Below are positions 28,240 through 35,610 of a DNA stretch of 64,000 nucleotides, in pieces. Position numbers and translations under genes: made by a program. Numbering within the stretch: position 1 is the stretch's first letter; each line of letters starts with the position of its first letter. Source of the stretch: Prevotella sp. CAG:1058 (lineage in GTDB: Bacteria; Bacteroidota; Bacteroidia; Bacteroidales; Bacteroidaceae); assembly GCA_000433175.1 (NCBI GenBank), contig HF986692.1, positions 3,101 through 67,100 on the forward strand. Direction: 5' to 3'. The notes below the pieces were generated by a model. That model saw nothing but the letters and a program-made list of their open reading frames with translations, was not told where the DNA came from and made no database searches.

Positions 28240-29898
28240 ATGAAAATATCGGACATTACGGTCGCAGCAATGCTGGCTCTTTGCACCTCGACGGCATTTG
28301 CGCAGACCTATACCAAGGCGCAGCAACAGGCCTGGATGGAGAAGGCCGGGCTGTGCAAACCCGTGCTCGACACAACCGTATGCCACCCCGTGGCGGTAGT
28401 CGACATAGTTAAGGACGACAAGGCATTCCAGGGCTACAAGGCCGTGGCAAGGCCTGGAATAGACGACTTGTACACAAAGTCGTTCAAGCAGATGAAGAGC
28501 GTGACGCTCGACTTCGGCCGGCACATGGTGGGCAACGTGTCGTTCAAGATTAAAGACATCGGCCCCATGCAGGACGCCGTGCTGCGCTTCAAGGTCACCT
28601 TCGGCGAGGTTCCGAGCGACCTGGCACTGCCCATCGAGCCATTCACAGGCTCGCTGAGCCGCGGCTGGCTGCAAGACTTCACCTGCGACGTAAGCTACGA
28701 CGGCTCGTTCACCTTCAACAGGCGCATTTCGGCGCGCTACATGAAGATTGAAGCCGTAGGAACGTCGCAATACAGCGACTTCTGCTTTGACGACATAACA
28801 TTCAAGGCAACCACGTCGGCCACGCAGCACACGGCAGAACTGGCCGCAACAACGCCCCAGATATTCAAGGACATTGCACGGGTGTCTGAAAACACGCTGC
28901 GCGACTGCATGCAGGGCGTGTTCGAGGACGGCCCCAAACGCGACCAGCGGCTGTGGATGGGCGACTTGTACCTGCAGGCACTGGCCAACACCGCCACGTT
29001 CAAGAACTACGGCCTGACCAGGCGCTGCCTGTACTTGCTTGCAGGACTGGCAAACGCTGACAACGGCCTGCTGTACTCTAACCTCGTTGAATACCCCCAG
29101 CCGCACGCCCAGAACACGTTTTTCGTAGACTACGCCCTGCTCTACGTGTCGACGCTTGCCGACTATCTCGACGCCACGGGCGACACTGCCACTGCCAACG
29201 AGCTGTGGACTGTGGCAAAGCGGCAGGTGGACGTAATAGCCGGCAAGGCGCTCGACAGCAAATGGCTCTATGCCGACACCGGCTATCAGTTTGACGGAAT
29301 GCCCGTGTCGATGGTGTTCTTCGACTGGTCGCCCGTGAAGCTCGACACCCACGCCGCCATACAGGGCTGCCTCGCCAACGCCGTCGAGAGACTCTGCTCA
29401 ATGGGCGTGAAGCTCGGCAGGAAGAGCGAGGTGAAGAGTTACGGCACCCTGCAGGAACGCCTGCGCAAGGCCGGACACGCCGCATACTGGGACAAGAAAA
29501 ACCACAGGATAACGAGCGGCGCCGACCGCCAGACGTCATACATAGCCACGGCATGGGCGGTAATAGGCGGACTGGTCAACGCCAACGAGGGCCGTCAGGC
29601 CATAAAGGCCGTAATGGCAGACGGCAATGCCATAAAGCCGGGCACGCCATACGCCAACCACTTCCTCGTGGCGGCCATGCTGAAATGCGGCATGGACCAG
29701 GAGGCGCGCGACTATGTTGAAGACTACTGGGGCGGCATGGTGCGCCTCGGGGCCGACACCTTCTGGGAGTATTACGTGCCCGAAGACCACATGTTCTCGT
29801 CATACAACGGCTACACCCTGCTCAACAGCTACTGCCACGCATGGAGCTGCACGCCGGTTTACTTCATCGTAAACTACCCGGACGTGTTCCAGCGGTAA
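28240..29898 (+). CDS. Alpha-L-rhamnosidase-like glycoside hydrolase (GH78-like)
   Basis: The 552-residue secreted protein has a signal peptide, a beta-sandwich domain (about 30-195) and a six-hairpin barrel. The barrel holds EDGPKRDQRLWMGD (about 228), the conserved acid-rich loop of GH78, and GADTFWEYY and NSYCHAWSC near the end with the expected catalytic Glu. It is shorter than many GH78 enzymes (often 700-1000), having one sandwich domain only. It should remove terminal rhamnose or a related sugar from plant glycans. The last gene of the plus-strand run, it converges on the DUF6377-like gene. Confidence 0.82.
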   Translation: MKISDITVAAMLALCTSTAFAQTYTKAQQQAWMEKAGLCKPVLDTTVCHPVAVVDIVKDDKAFQGYKAVARPGIDDLYTKSFKQMKSVTLDFGRHMVGNVSFKIKDIGPMQDAVLRFKVTFGEVPSDLALPIEPFTGSLSRGWLQDFTCDVSYDGSFTFNRRISARYMKIEAVGTSQYSDFCFDDITFKATTSATQHTAELAATTPQIFKDIARVSENTLRDCMQGVFEDGPKRDQRLWMGDLYLQALANTATFKNYGLTRRCLYLLAGLANADNGLLYSNLVEYPQPHAQNTFFVDYALLYVSTLADYLDATGDTATANELWTVAKRQVDVIAGKALDSKWLYADTGYQFDGMPVSMVFFDWSPVKLDTHAAIQGCLANAVERLCSMGVKLGRKSEVKSYGTLQERLRKAGHAAYWDKKNHRITSGADRQTSYIATAWAVIGGLVNANEGRQAIKAVMADGNAIKPGTPYANHFLVAAMLKCGMDQEARDYVEDYWGGMVRLGADTFWEYYVPEDHMFSSYNGYTLLNSYCHAWSCTPVYFIVNYPDVFQR

Positions 29899-29945
29899 AC
29901 GCTACATTCAGGCATTTCCGCCTACAGGAAAAACGGTACTAAAAC

Positions 29946-30028
29946 AAAAGGCCGTCTTTCACAAGCTGAAAGACGGCCTTTTACCATGCAATATGCGGTC
30001 TTTTGCAATGTAAAAGACCGCATATTGC
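29946..30028. terminator. Two tandem perfect hairpins, family A sequence
   Basis: Hairpin one (29946-29982) has a 16-bp perfect stem; hairpin two (29988-30028) has a 17-bp perfect stem. Both are A/T-tailed on both sides and lie between convergent genes. Their arms (AAAAGGCCGTCTTT, GCGGTCTTTTGC) are family A repeat units, which shows that the repeat can serve as a bidirectional terminator. Confidence 0.85.
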
Positions 30029-30105
30029 TTTTCATATCATAACATACTGATAATCAACATAATGCAATCGCCGCACGTACAGACGCCCCACGGGCGGCGG
30101 CAAAG

Positions 30106-31800
30106 TCACTTCTCGTCATTGCCGCCTTTGCCGTACATTGCGGCCACGGTGGCGGCAAAGTCCTTCTCGGGTATGCAGGCGCAGTGGCGCACGCGCAGAC
30201 GGTAGTTGTATATGGTCTGCGGCGAATAGTGCAGGAACTCGGCTATGCTGACGCTGTCGGTTATTCCGAGGCTGACAAGGGCGTAAATGCGCAGCTCGGG
30301 CGACAGTCCGCCACCGTCGGGCACGAACTTGCCGCGCACCTCGGGCCTTAGGAGCGCCGTGAAGCGCTCGATGAAGTCAGGGTGTACAGACATGAACCAT
30401 CGGTCGAACGAAGCGTACATAGAGGCCAGAAACTGTGCCGAGCAGCCTTCCTGCAAAGCCTTGTGCGCCTTGCACGACTGTCCTGCCACAATCATGTTAG
30501 CAGTCGTCTTGCAGAACTTGTCAACGCCGTTAATATAATCAGACATCATCAGGAACGACTCAAGGGCCATGGCGTTACGCCTTGTCAGCACGTTCTCCAT
30601 CTGCTCCTTGGTTACGGTTATCTCCTCAAGCGACTTGCGCAGAGTGCTGTTGTAGCCCATGGCGAGGTCGAGCTCAGCCTTTCGCCGGCCTGAACGGCGC
30701 ATGAAGACATACACAAGGACAGCCGACATAGCCACAAGGACGACGAGCAGGACTATTATTATGACAACGTTCTTGCCCATCCGGCTCTGCATGTTCATGT
30801 AGTCGGAGATTATTATCGAGCTGGCATCCACTATGTCGTAGCTGCGCGCCTTGTCCTTGTATCCCTTGGCCATCTTTATGCTCGCGAGCGCGTAATTGAC
30901 GGCGCGCTGACTGTTGCGGTCGATGTATTTGGTGCAGAGCAGCGTGATTAGCGACGATGCCTCGAGGTTGGCCGACATTATGTCGTTGGCCGCCGATAAT
31001 ATGAAATAGTGGCAGGCCTCGTCCTCCGTGCCGTAAAGTATGCAGCTCTTTGCCAGAATGTAGTAGAGCATGGCAGCCTGTGCCGACGGCTGCGGTACGT
31101 TTTTCATCCGTCTGATGATGCGGCTGCGCATGTCGGCATTTGTACACATGCCCTCGTAATAGTCTACCAGCCAGCTGTCGGCAGGCAGGTAAGACTTGTA
31201 TTTTAGCCATATTCCGGAAAAATCAATGGTATTGATTTTCTCAAAAATATTGCCTTTTCCGTAGTCAGAGACAAACATCTTGACACGTATCTCATACTGA
31301 ATCATTACCACGGCATAGCGTTCATGCAGGTCAGGAGGAAAGTTGTCAATGGGCGGAATGCTACGCGCCAGGCTGTCGGCCATGAAGAAATTGCCCTGCA
31401 AGGTGGTGATATAGAGCAGGTCGAGGTCGGCAAGCATGCTCTCCTCCTTCATCCCTGCCCTTACGGCTGTCTGCTTACAGCGTAGGGCGTAGACCATGGC
31501 TGAGTCGGAACTGAACTTCTTATACTCCTCGAACATGTGCCTGTAATACGAATAACGCTCAATGTCCGAGGCGAAAGGCCCCTTGCTTACGCTCGCCTCG
31601 ATAGCCTTCTGACGGTCAGACATATACTTGTCGACGTTGGCCACGACGGTGTCGAGCATGGCAAAATCGCGCTTCAGGTCGAACGGCGCGCACCCGGCAC
31701 GGCACGGAAACAGCATCAAGCAAAGGCACGGAAGCAGCAGGCGCGTCAATCCGAAGCGGCACGACTGCAAACGGAACAACTTGGTATCAGACATAAACAT
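30106..31800 (-). CDS. DUF6377-like membrane regulator (TPR, TM, LuxR-like HTH)
   Basis: The product is about 564 residues if it starts at 31800 (MFMSDTKL; MSDTKL at 31794 is the alternative). The longer frame to 31869 would overlap the MATE gene. After a signal or membrane segment comes a helical, TPR-like periplasmic region, a strong TM helix (VVIIIVLLVVLVAMSAVLVY, about 340-360), a coiled coil and a C-terminal LuxR-like helix-turn-helix (SVSIAEFLHYSPQTIYNYR). This architecture is common in Bacteroidota and is taken as a membrane-bound transcription factor. The signal it senses is unknown. It sits 26 bp behind the MATE gene. Confidence 0.75.
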   Translation of the reverse strand: MFMSDTKLFRLQSCRFGLTRLLLPCLCLMLFPCRAGCAPFDLKRDFAMLDTVVANVDKYMSDRQKAIEASVSKGPFASDIERYSYYRHMFEEYKKFSSDSAMVYALRCKQTAVRAGMKEESMLADLDLLYITTLQGNFFMADSLARSIPPIDNFPPDLHERYAVVMIQYEIRVKMFVSDYGKGNIFEKINTIDFSGIWLKYKSYLPADSWLVDYYEGMCTNADMRSRIIRRMKNVPQPSAQAAMLYYILAKSCILYGTEDEACHYFILSAANDIMSANLEASSLITLLCTKYIDRNSQRAVNYALASIKMAKGYKDKARSYDIVDASSIIISDYMNMQSRMGKNVVIIIVLLVVLVAMSAVLVYVFMRRSGRRKAELDLAMGYNSTLRKSLEEITVTKEQMENVLTRRNAMALESFLMMSDYINGVDKFCKTTANMIVAGQSCKAHKALQEGCSAQFLASMYASFDRWFMSVHPDFIERFTALLRPEVRGKFVPDGGGLSPELRIYALVSLGITDSVSIAEFLHYSPQTIYNYRLRVRHCACIPEKDFAATVAAMYGKGGNDEK

Positions 31801-31826
31801 TAACTTTAAAAACAAGACATGACATC

Positions 31827-33284
31827 CTAACGCCCCGCCAACTCGCTCCTGAGACGTCGGCGGAAGCATGCGTAATAAAGCACGCCGGCGACGCTAAGGC
31901 AGACGGGGAAGGCCGACCAGATGCCCACAAGGCCGTAGCCCAGGCGTATGCCGAGCAGCCAGCCCAGCGGCAGCGACACCACGAAATAGGCGAAAAAGGC
32001 TATCCATATCATCGGCTTGACGCACTCTATGCCGCGCAGGGCGTTGGCGAAGGTGTACTGAACGGCGTCGCCTATCTGGTAGGCGATGAGCGGAAACACC
32101 GTGACCGACACCAGCAGGCTGACCTCGGCGCTGTCGGTGAACCACCAGCTCAAGGTGTTCCTGAGGAAGAATATGGGCACAGAGAGCACGCAGGCTATCA
32201 GCAGGACGAGGTGAAGGCCGGAGTATGCCGTGCGGCGCACGGCGGCATAGTTGCGCTGGCCTGCGAAATAGCTCACGCGCACGGCCACGGCGGCGGCCAT
32301 GCCGCTGTTGATCATGTAGAGCAGCTGCGACACGGTAAGCATTACCTGGTGGGCGGCAAGGGCGGTGGTGCCCAGCCAGCCCACGAAGATGGCCGACAGG
32401 GAGAAGGCAGCCGTCTCCATTCCCAGCTGCAGGGCGACGGGGAAACCCAGCCCCGACAGGCGCCCCACCCCGGCGCGCGACACATGCCCTGAGGCGAAGC
32501 CGCGGCGGTAACAGGCGTAACGGCGGTGCATGAAGAACACCAGGACGCACGCCACGGCCATGACGACGCGCGAGAGCGCCGTGGAAAGGCCTGCGCCGAA
32601 GAGTCCCAGCTCGGGCGCGCCGAACTGTCCGTAGATAAGCACCCAGTTGCCGAAAATGTTGAGCAGGTTGCCGCCTATTATGATGAACATGGGCGTGCGG
32701 GTGTCGGTTATGCCGTCGAAAAACTGCTTGAAAGTGTTGAAGCAGCACAGGAACGGCAGCGAGGCTATGTTGACCCACAGATAGGGACGCATCAGCGGAA
32801 GCAGCTCGACGGGCTGGCCGAAGCGGTGGATGTTAAGGCAGAACAACACCGTAACGCCCACAAGGGCAAGCGAGAGCAGCAGGTTGGCCACAAGGCTGTC
32901 CTTCACGGCAGTGCCTATGCGCCCGGTCTCGCCGCGCCCGAACATGCTGCCCACAACGGGCGTAAGGCCGTAAGAGAAGCCGGTGGCGAAGATTACGACG
33001 AGCGTGAACATGGTGTTGACGAAGCTGGCGGCAGCCAGCTCCTCCATGCCGTAATGCCCAACCATGAGCGTATCGGCAAAACCCAACACGACATTGCCTA
33101 TCTGGCCCACCACGATCGGCACGCCCAGCGACACCAGCGCAGAATAATCACTGGGAGTTCCGGGAGAGCCGAAAGCTCTGTGAGGTCTGTGAATGAGGCT
33201 GTCGGAAAACCTTGTTCCCAGCTCTCTCAGTCCTCTCAGTGCTCTCAGCTCTCCCATTACTTTCTCATTATCCTTTCTTTTCAT
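31827..33284 (-). CDS. MATE-family multidrug/metabolite exporter
   Basis: The 485-residue polytopic protein has 12 predicted TM segments and the MATE signature regions (GFADTLMVGHYGMEELAAAS in TM1-2; ALRGIECVKPMIW near TM10). It exports organic cations or metabolites in exchange for Na+ or H+. Its first ~45 residues are unusual: MGELRALRGLRELG is encoded by nonamer repeat DNA, so the native start may have been replaced. The gene start overlaps the 3' end of the suffix-domain ORF by 17 bp, and the DUF6377-like gene follows 26 bp downstream. Confidence 0.9.
   Translation of the reverse strand: MKRKDNEKVMGELRALRGLRELGTRFSDSLIHRPHRAFGSPGTPSDYSALVSLGVPIVVGQIGNVVLGFADTLMVGHYGMEELAAASFVNTMFTLVVIFATGFSYGLTPVVGSMFGRGETGRIGTAVKDSLVANLLLSLALVGVTVLFCLNIHRFGQPVELLPLMRPYLWVNIASLPFLCCFNTFKQFFDGITDTRTPMFIIIGGNLLNIFGNWVLIYGQFGAPELGLFGAGLSTALSRVVMAVACVLVFFMHRRYACYRRGFASGHVSRAGVGRLSGLGFPVALQLGMETAAFSLSAIFVGWLGTTALAAHQVMLTVSQLLYMINSGMAAAVAVRVSYFAGQRNYAAVRRTAYSGLHLVLLIACVLSVPIFFLRNTLSWWFTDSAEVSLLVSVTVFPLIAYQIGDAVQYTFANALRGIECVKPMIWIAFFAYFVVSLPLGWLLGIRLGYGLVGIWSAFPVCLSVAGVLYYACFRRRLRSELAGR
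33216..33263. repeat. Nonamer repeat (family B) inside the MATE N-terminus
   Basis: Copies of a 9-nt unit near CTCTCAGNN run in tandem and encode the GELRALRGLREL part of the MATE protein on the minus strand. Confidence 0.7.
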
Positions 33285-33588
33285 TCCTGTAATTTATTCT
33301 TGCCCTTGTCATAGCTTCCCTTATTCCTCCCTCCTTCAGAAACCGTTGCCTGGCCGTCTCGATAAGCCGCATGAGCAGGTAGTCGGTCTGGTGGATGAGT
33401 ATTATCGCGATGTCGGCCACGGTCTCTGGCAAGCGCAGCTTGACGCGTTCGCGGTAGAAGCCCGATTCCGGATGCGCACGGCACACGGCATTAGTAATGG
33501 GAGTTCTGGGAGAACTCTCAGCTCTCCCAGTGCTCTCAACTCTCCCATTACTCCTTTCCGCCGCAAAGATAGCAATTATCCCCGACAT
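33268..33588 (-). CDS. Detached 'four-helix-bundle suffix' domain ORF
   Basis: The ORF has 106 residues; residues ~35-103 form a domain with IAIILIHQTDYLLMRLIE and RQRFLKEGGIREAM. The same domain occurs at 60978-61307 (IAITLIHQTD, FLTNGGIKD). It resembles the C-terminal suffix found on some Bacteroidota four-helix-bundle proteins of the 23S rRNA intervening-sequence family, but no helix bundle is encoded here. The N-terminal part is encoded by nonamer repeat (33495-33548). It may be a remnant or a small independent protein; function is unknown. Confidence 0.55.
   Translation of the reverse strand: MSGIIAIFAAERSNGRVESTGRAESSPRTPITNAVCRAHPESGFYRERVKLRLPETVADIAIILIHQTDYLLMRLIETARQRFLKEGGIREAMTRARINYRNEKKG
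33495..33548. repeat. Nonamer repeat (family B)
   Basis: The 9-nt units near CTCTCAGCT / CTCCCAGTG run through the 5' part of the suffix-domain ORF, as at 22386 and 60977. Confidence 0.7.
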
Positions 33589-33600
33589 AAAGGCCTAAAA

Positions 33601-33739
33601 GCCAAAGGGTTTTCAGAATGCCGCCTTTCGGGCTGCAATTCGCGGCCTTTAGCAACATAAAAGGCCGCCTATCGTGCGGCGATAGGCGGCCTTCGTGAAA
33701 GCCACAAGAAAAGAGCCGGGGCGCGGGGCCTCGGCTCTT
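33601..33739. terminator. Family A repeat with two hairpins
   Basis: A perfect 14-bp stem (33661-33674 with 33680-33693) built of family A units is followed by a second hairpin (33711-33718 with 33732-33739). Both lie downstream of the last lipoprotein gene and upstream of the suffix-domain ORF, which separates two minus-strand operons. Confidence 0.7.
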
Positions 33740-33792
33740 AACGATATTTTAGCTTTGAGATGCTTGATAAAGCCAAATTAAAGTTAGGTTTA

Positions 33793-33824
33793 CAGGCCGG
33801 TCAGGGTCGCACCGGGCCGGCCTG
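33793..33824 (-). terminator. Probable terminator of the exopolysaccharide/lipoprotein operon
   Basis: An 8-bp GC stem (CAGGCCGG with CCGGCCTG) lies 12 bases past the stop of the third lipoprotein gene, with only loose T residues after it on the minus strand. Confidence 0.5.
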
Positions 33825-33835
33825 CTAAGACATTG

Positions 33836-34693
33836 TTATTCTGCCTTCGGAGTGTAAGGCAGGCGAACCCAAGTGCACTCGTTCTTGATTGAGTTGGGAG
33901 TAGTCTGGTCCTTCTTCTCTACGTGTACTGAAACCTTGATGTAGGGAGTGTCGCCGAGTCCGTTCTCTTTGTCGTACTCGTGGTCTTTGTTGGTCTGCCT
34001 ACCCTGGAGTCCGCGGTAAACGTTGTAACGTACAAGCAGGCCGCAATCCTCTGCGCCCGGCTCAAAGAAGACTGCACCGTCAGCTTCCCAAAGAGCCTTG
34101 CTTAAGTCCAAGCCCTGCTCGCCGGTCTCCCAGAAACTCGGGCCTACCCAGTTGCACTTGTCGTCCCACGTGAACAGCTCAACATATCCGCCTGTTCCGT
34201 TCTCGGTGTCGAGTTTCTTGTTCTCGATCCACAGATAGAACTCGAAAGTATAATCGTCTACGTTAGAGAAATCAAGATTCTCAAGATGCTTTACGGCAAC
34301 TTTAAGGCTTTCCTCAACCATTTCGACTGAGTACTTATTAACCTTGTTGTTTACAGGCTCTACAGTCTCGTCATACACACCGTCAAGACGGATTGCGAAG
34401 TCGTCGGCCTTAAGTTTATACTCGCCGAAGTTTCTCAATATGTTGTCAACTTTGTCGAGGTTTATTACGAAGTTTACGGCTCCGTCGGTAGCTCTCGTCT
34501 GTGCTTCATCCTGGCTGTCGAGCGCGCCGATGGCTATCTGCACTCCGTTCTCGTAGTCTACAGTTGCAACCGAAACGGTCTGCTCTGTCGGGTTGGTGGT
34601 CGTTCCGCCACCGTTCACGATTTCAGTTTGGTCGTCTGACGAGCAGGCGGCGAACATCGCCGAAACCGCGAAAAGGAAAAATAGTTTTTTCAT
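33836..34693 (-). CDS. Surface-type lipoprotein C (same family as the two upstream genes)
   Basis: The 285 residues start at MKKLFFLFAVSAMFAACSSDD, a clear lipobox with Cys in AAC. It shares with the genes at 34842 and 35611 a common ectodomain. Shared marks are an early nG..i.iGALD..TRA motif, KADDFAIRLDG (KADDFAIRVNG in 35611), YTFEFYLWIENK and the C-terminal block RYNVYRGLQG...DTPYIKVSVHVEK. I do not recognise a named family; a fimbrillin-like or surface adhesive role is only an inference from the beta-rich, lipidated layout. It has its own probable -7 box at 34765 and a hairpin before it, so it may be expressed apart from the rest of the operon. Confidence 0.7.
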   Translation of the reverse strand: MKKLFFLFAVSAMFAACSSDDQTEIVNGGGTTTNPTEQTVSVATVDYENGVQIAIGALDSQDEAQTRATDGAVNFVINLDKVDNILRNFGEYKLKADDFAIRLDGVYDETVEPVNNKVNKYSVEMVEESLKVAVKHLENLDFSNVDDYTFEFYLWIENKKLDTENGTGGYVELFTWDDKCNWVGPSFWETGEQGLDLSKALWEADGAVFFEPGAEDCGLLVRYNVYRGLQGRQTNKDHEYDKENGLGDTPYIKVSVHVEKKDQTTPNSIKNECTWVRLPYTPKAE

Positions 34694-34764
34694 ACGTTTT
34701 TTCTGTTTTTTGTTAATTATTAATTGATTAAATGATAAACATCGCATCTCTCGCTATTTCTCTT

Positions 34765-34772
34765 CAAAGATA
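34765..34772 (-). promoter_or_regulatory. -7 box TATCTTTG before lipoprotein C
   Basis: On the minus strand TATCTTTG matches TAnnTTTG, 71 bases upstream of the lipoprotein C start. No convincing -33 box is seen. Confidence 0.5.
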
Positions 34773-34792
34773 ATAAGGTTTTTTGGGTTGTA

Positions 34793-34820
34793 CGGTTGTA
34801 CGGTTTTGCCCGTACAACCG
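34793..34820. terminator. Hairpin between lipoprotein genes B and C
   Basis: A perfect 11-bp stem (CGGTTGTACGG with its complement) and a 6-nt loop lie in the 148-bp gap. No T tail follows on the minus strand, so it may reduce rather than stop read-through. Confidence 0.55.
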
Positions 34821-34841
34821 TCAACCACTCAAAAATCCGTC

Positions 34842-35591
34842 TCAGGCCTCGTCGTCGTCCTTAGGCGTCACGGCCGTGGCGGGGCCGGCAGGCGCGTCGG
34901 CGTCTTTCGCCACGTGGATAGACACCTTCACGTAGGGCGTGTCGTCGTGGCCGGCAAGACCCTTGTACACGTTGTAGCGGGCGGCGTAGCCGGCAGTCTG
35001 CCAGCTGGAGCACAGCTCGGTGATGTCGGTTCCCTGTCCGTCGCCGCTCACCCACTCGGCCTTCTCCTCGGGCGTGATGACGGCCTCGAGGTTGGTCAGG
35101 CTGTCAACGCCCCAGGCCGTGTCTCTAACCCAAAGATACACCTCGTAGGTGTACTCGGTGCCGTCGGCCGGCAGCTCGTCGAGCCCGTAGACGGCCACCT
35201 TAAGCCCGTCGCGGCCCTCGGCGGCAGCGTCGTAACGCTCAACCCAGATGCCCTTGTCGGCCTCGGGCTCCTTCACGAGGTTCACGTAGACGTCCTTACC
35301 TATGCGCAGGTTGAAGTCGTCGGTCTCGCAGAGCCACTCCTTCTCTATGCCGAGGTTCTCGGGCAGGCGCACGGCCACGTATTGCGACTTGTCGGCGCGC
35401 GTCTCCACGTCGTCGAGCCATCCTGCGCTCATCGACGTGCCGTCCTCGAACACAGCCGTCTGGCTCTCCACTATGTCCATCGCTGCGGGCGGCGTGTCGC
35501 CCTCGGGCACGGTCTTGTTCTCGTCGTCGTCAGACGAGCAGCCTACCGCCAGCACGGCGGCGGCCATCAGTAACCATAATTTCATTTTCAT
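34842..35591 (-). CDS. Surface-type lipoprotein B
   Basis: The 249 residues start with MKMKLWLLMAAAVLAVGCSSD, a lipobox signal nearly identical to that of lipoprotein A. The ectodomain carries the family marks GTSMSAGWLDDVETRA, DDFNLRIG, YTYEVYLWVRD and RYNVYKGLAGHDDTPYIKV. The ribosome site is a full GGAGG, 5 nt from the ATG. About 55 bp around the start, including the untranslated leader, are almost the same as in the gene at 35611, pointing to a recent tandem duplication of at least the 5' part. Confidence 0.7.
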   Translation of the reverse strand: MKMKLWLLMAAAVLAVGCSSDDDENKTVPEGDTPPAAMDIVESQTAVFEDGTSMSAGWLDDVETRADKSQYVAVRLPENLGIEKEWLCETDDFNLRIGKDVYVNLVKEPEADKGIWVERYDAAAEGRDGLKVAVYGLDELPADGTEYTYEVYLWVRDTAWGVDSLTNLEAVITPEEKAEWVSGDGQGTDITELCSSWQTAGYAARYNVYKGLAGHDDTPYVKVSIHVAKDADAPAGPATAVTPKDDDEA

Positions 35592-35610
35592 ATAGTCCTC
35601 CTTTCCCTAA

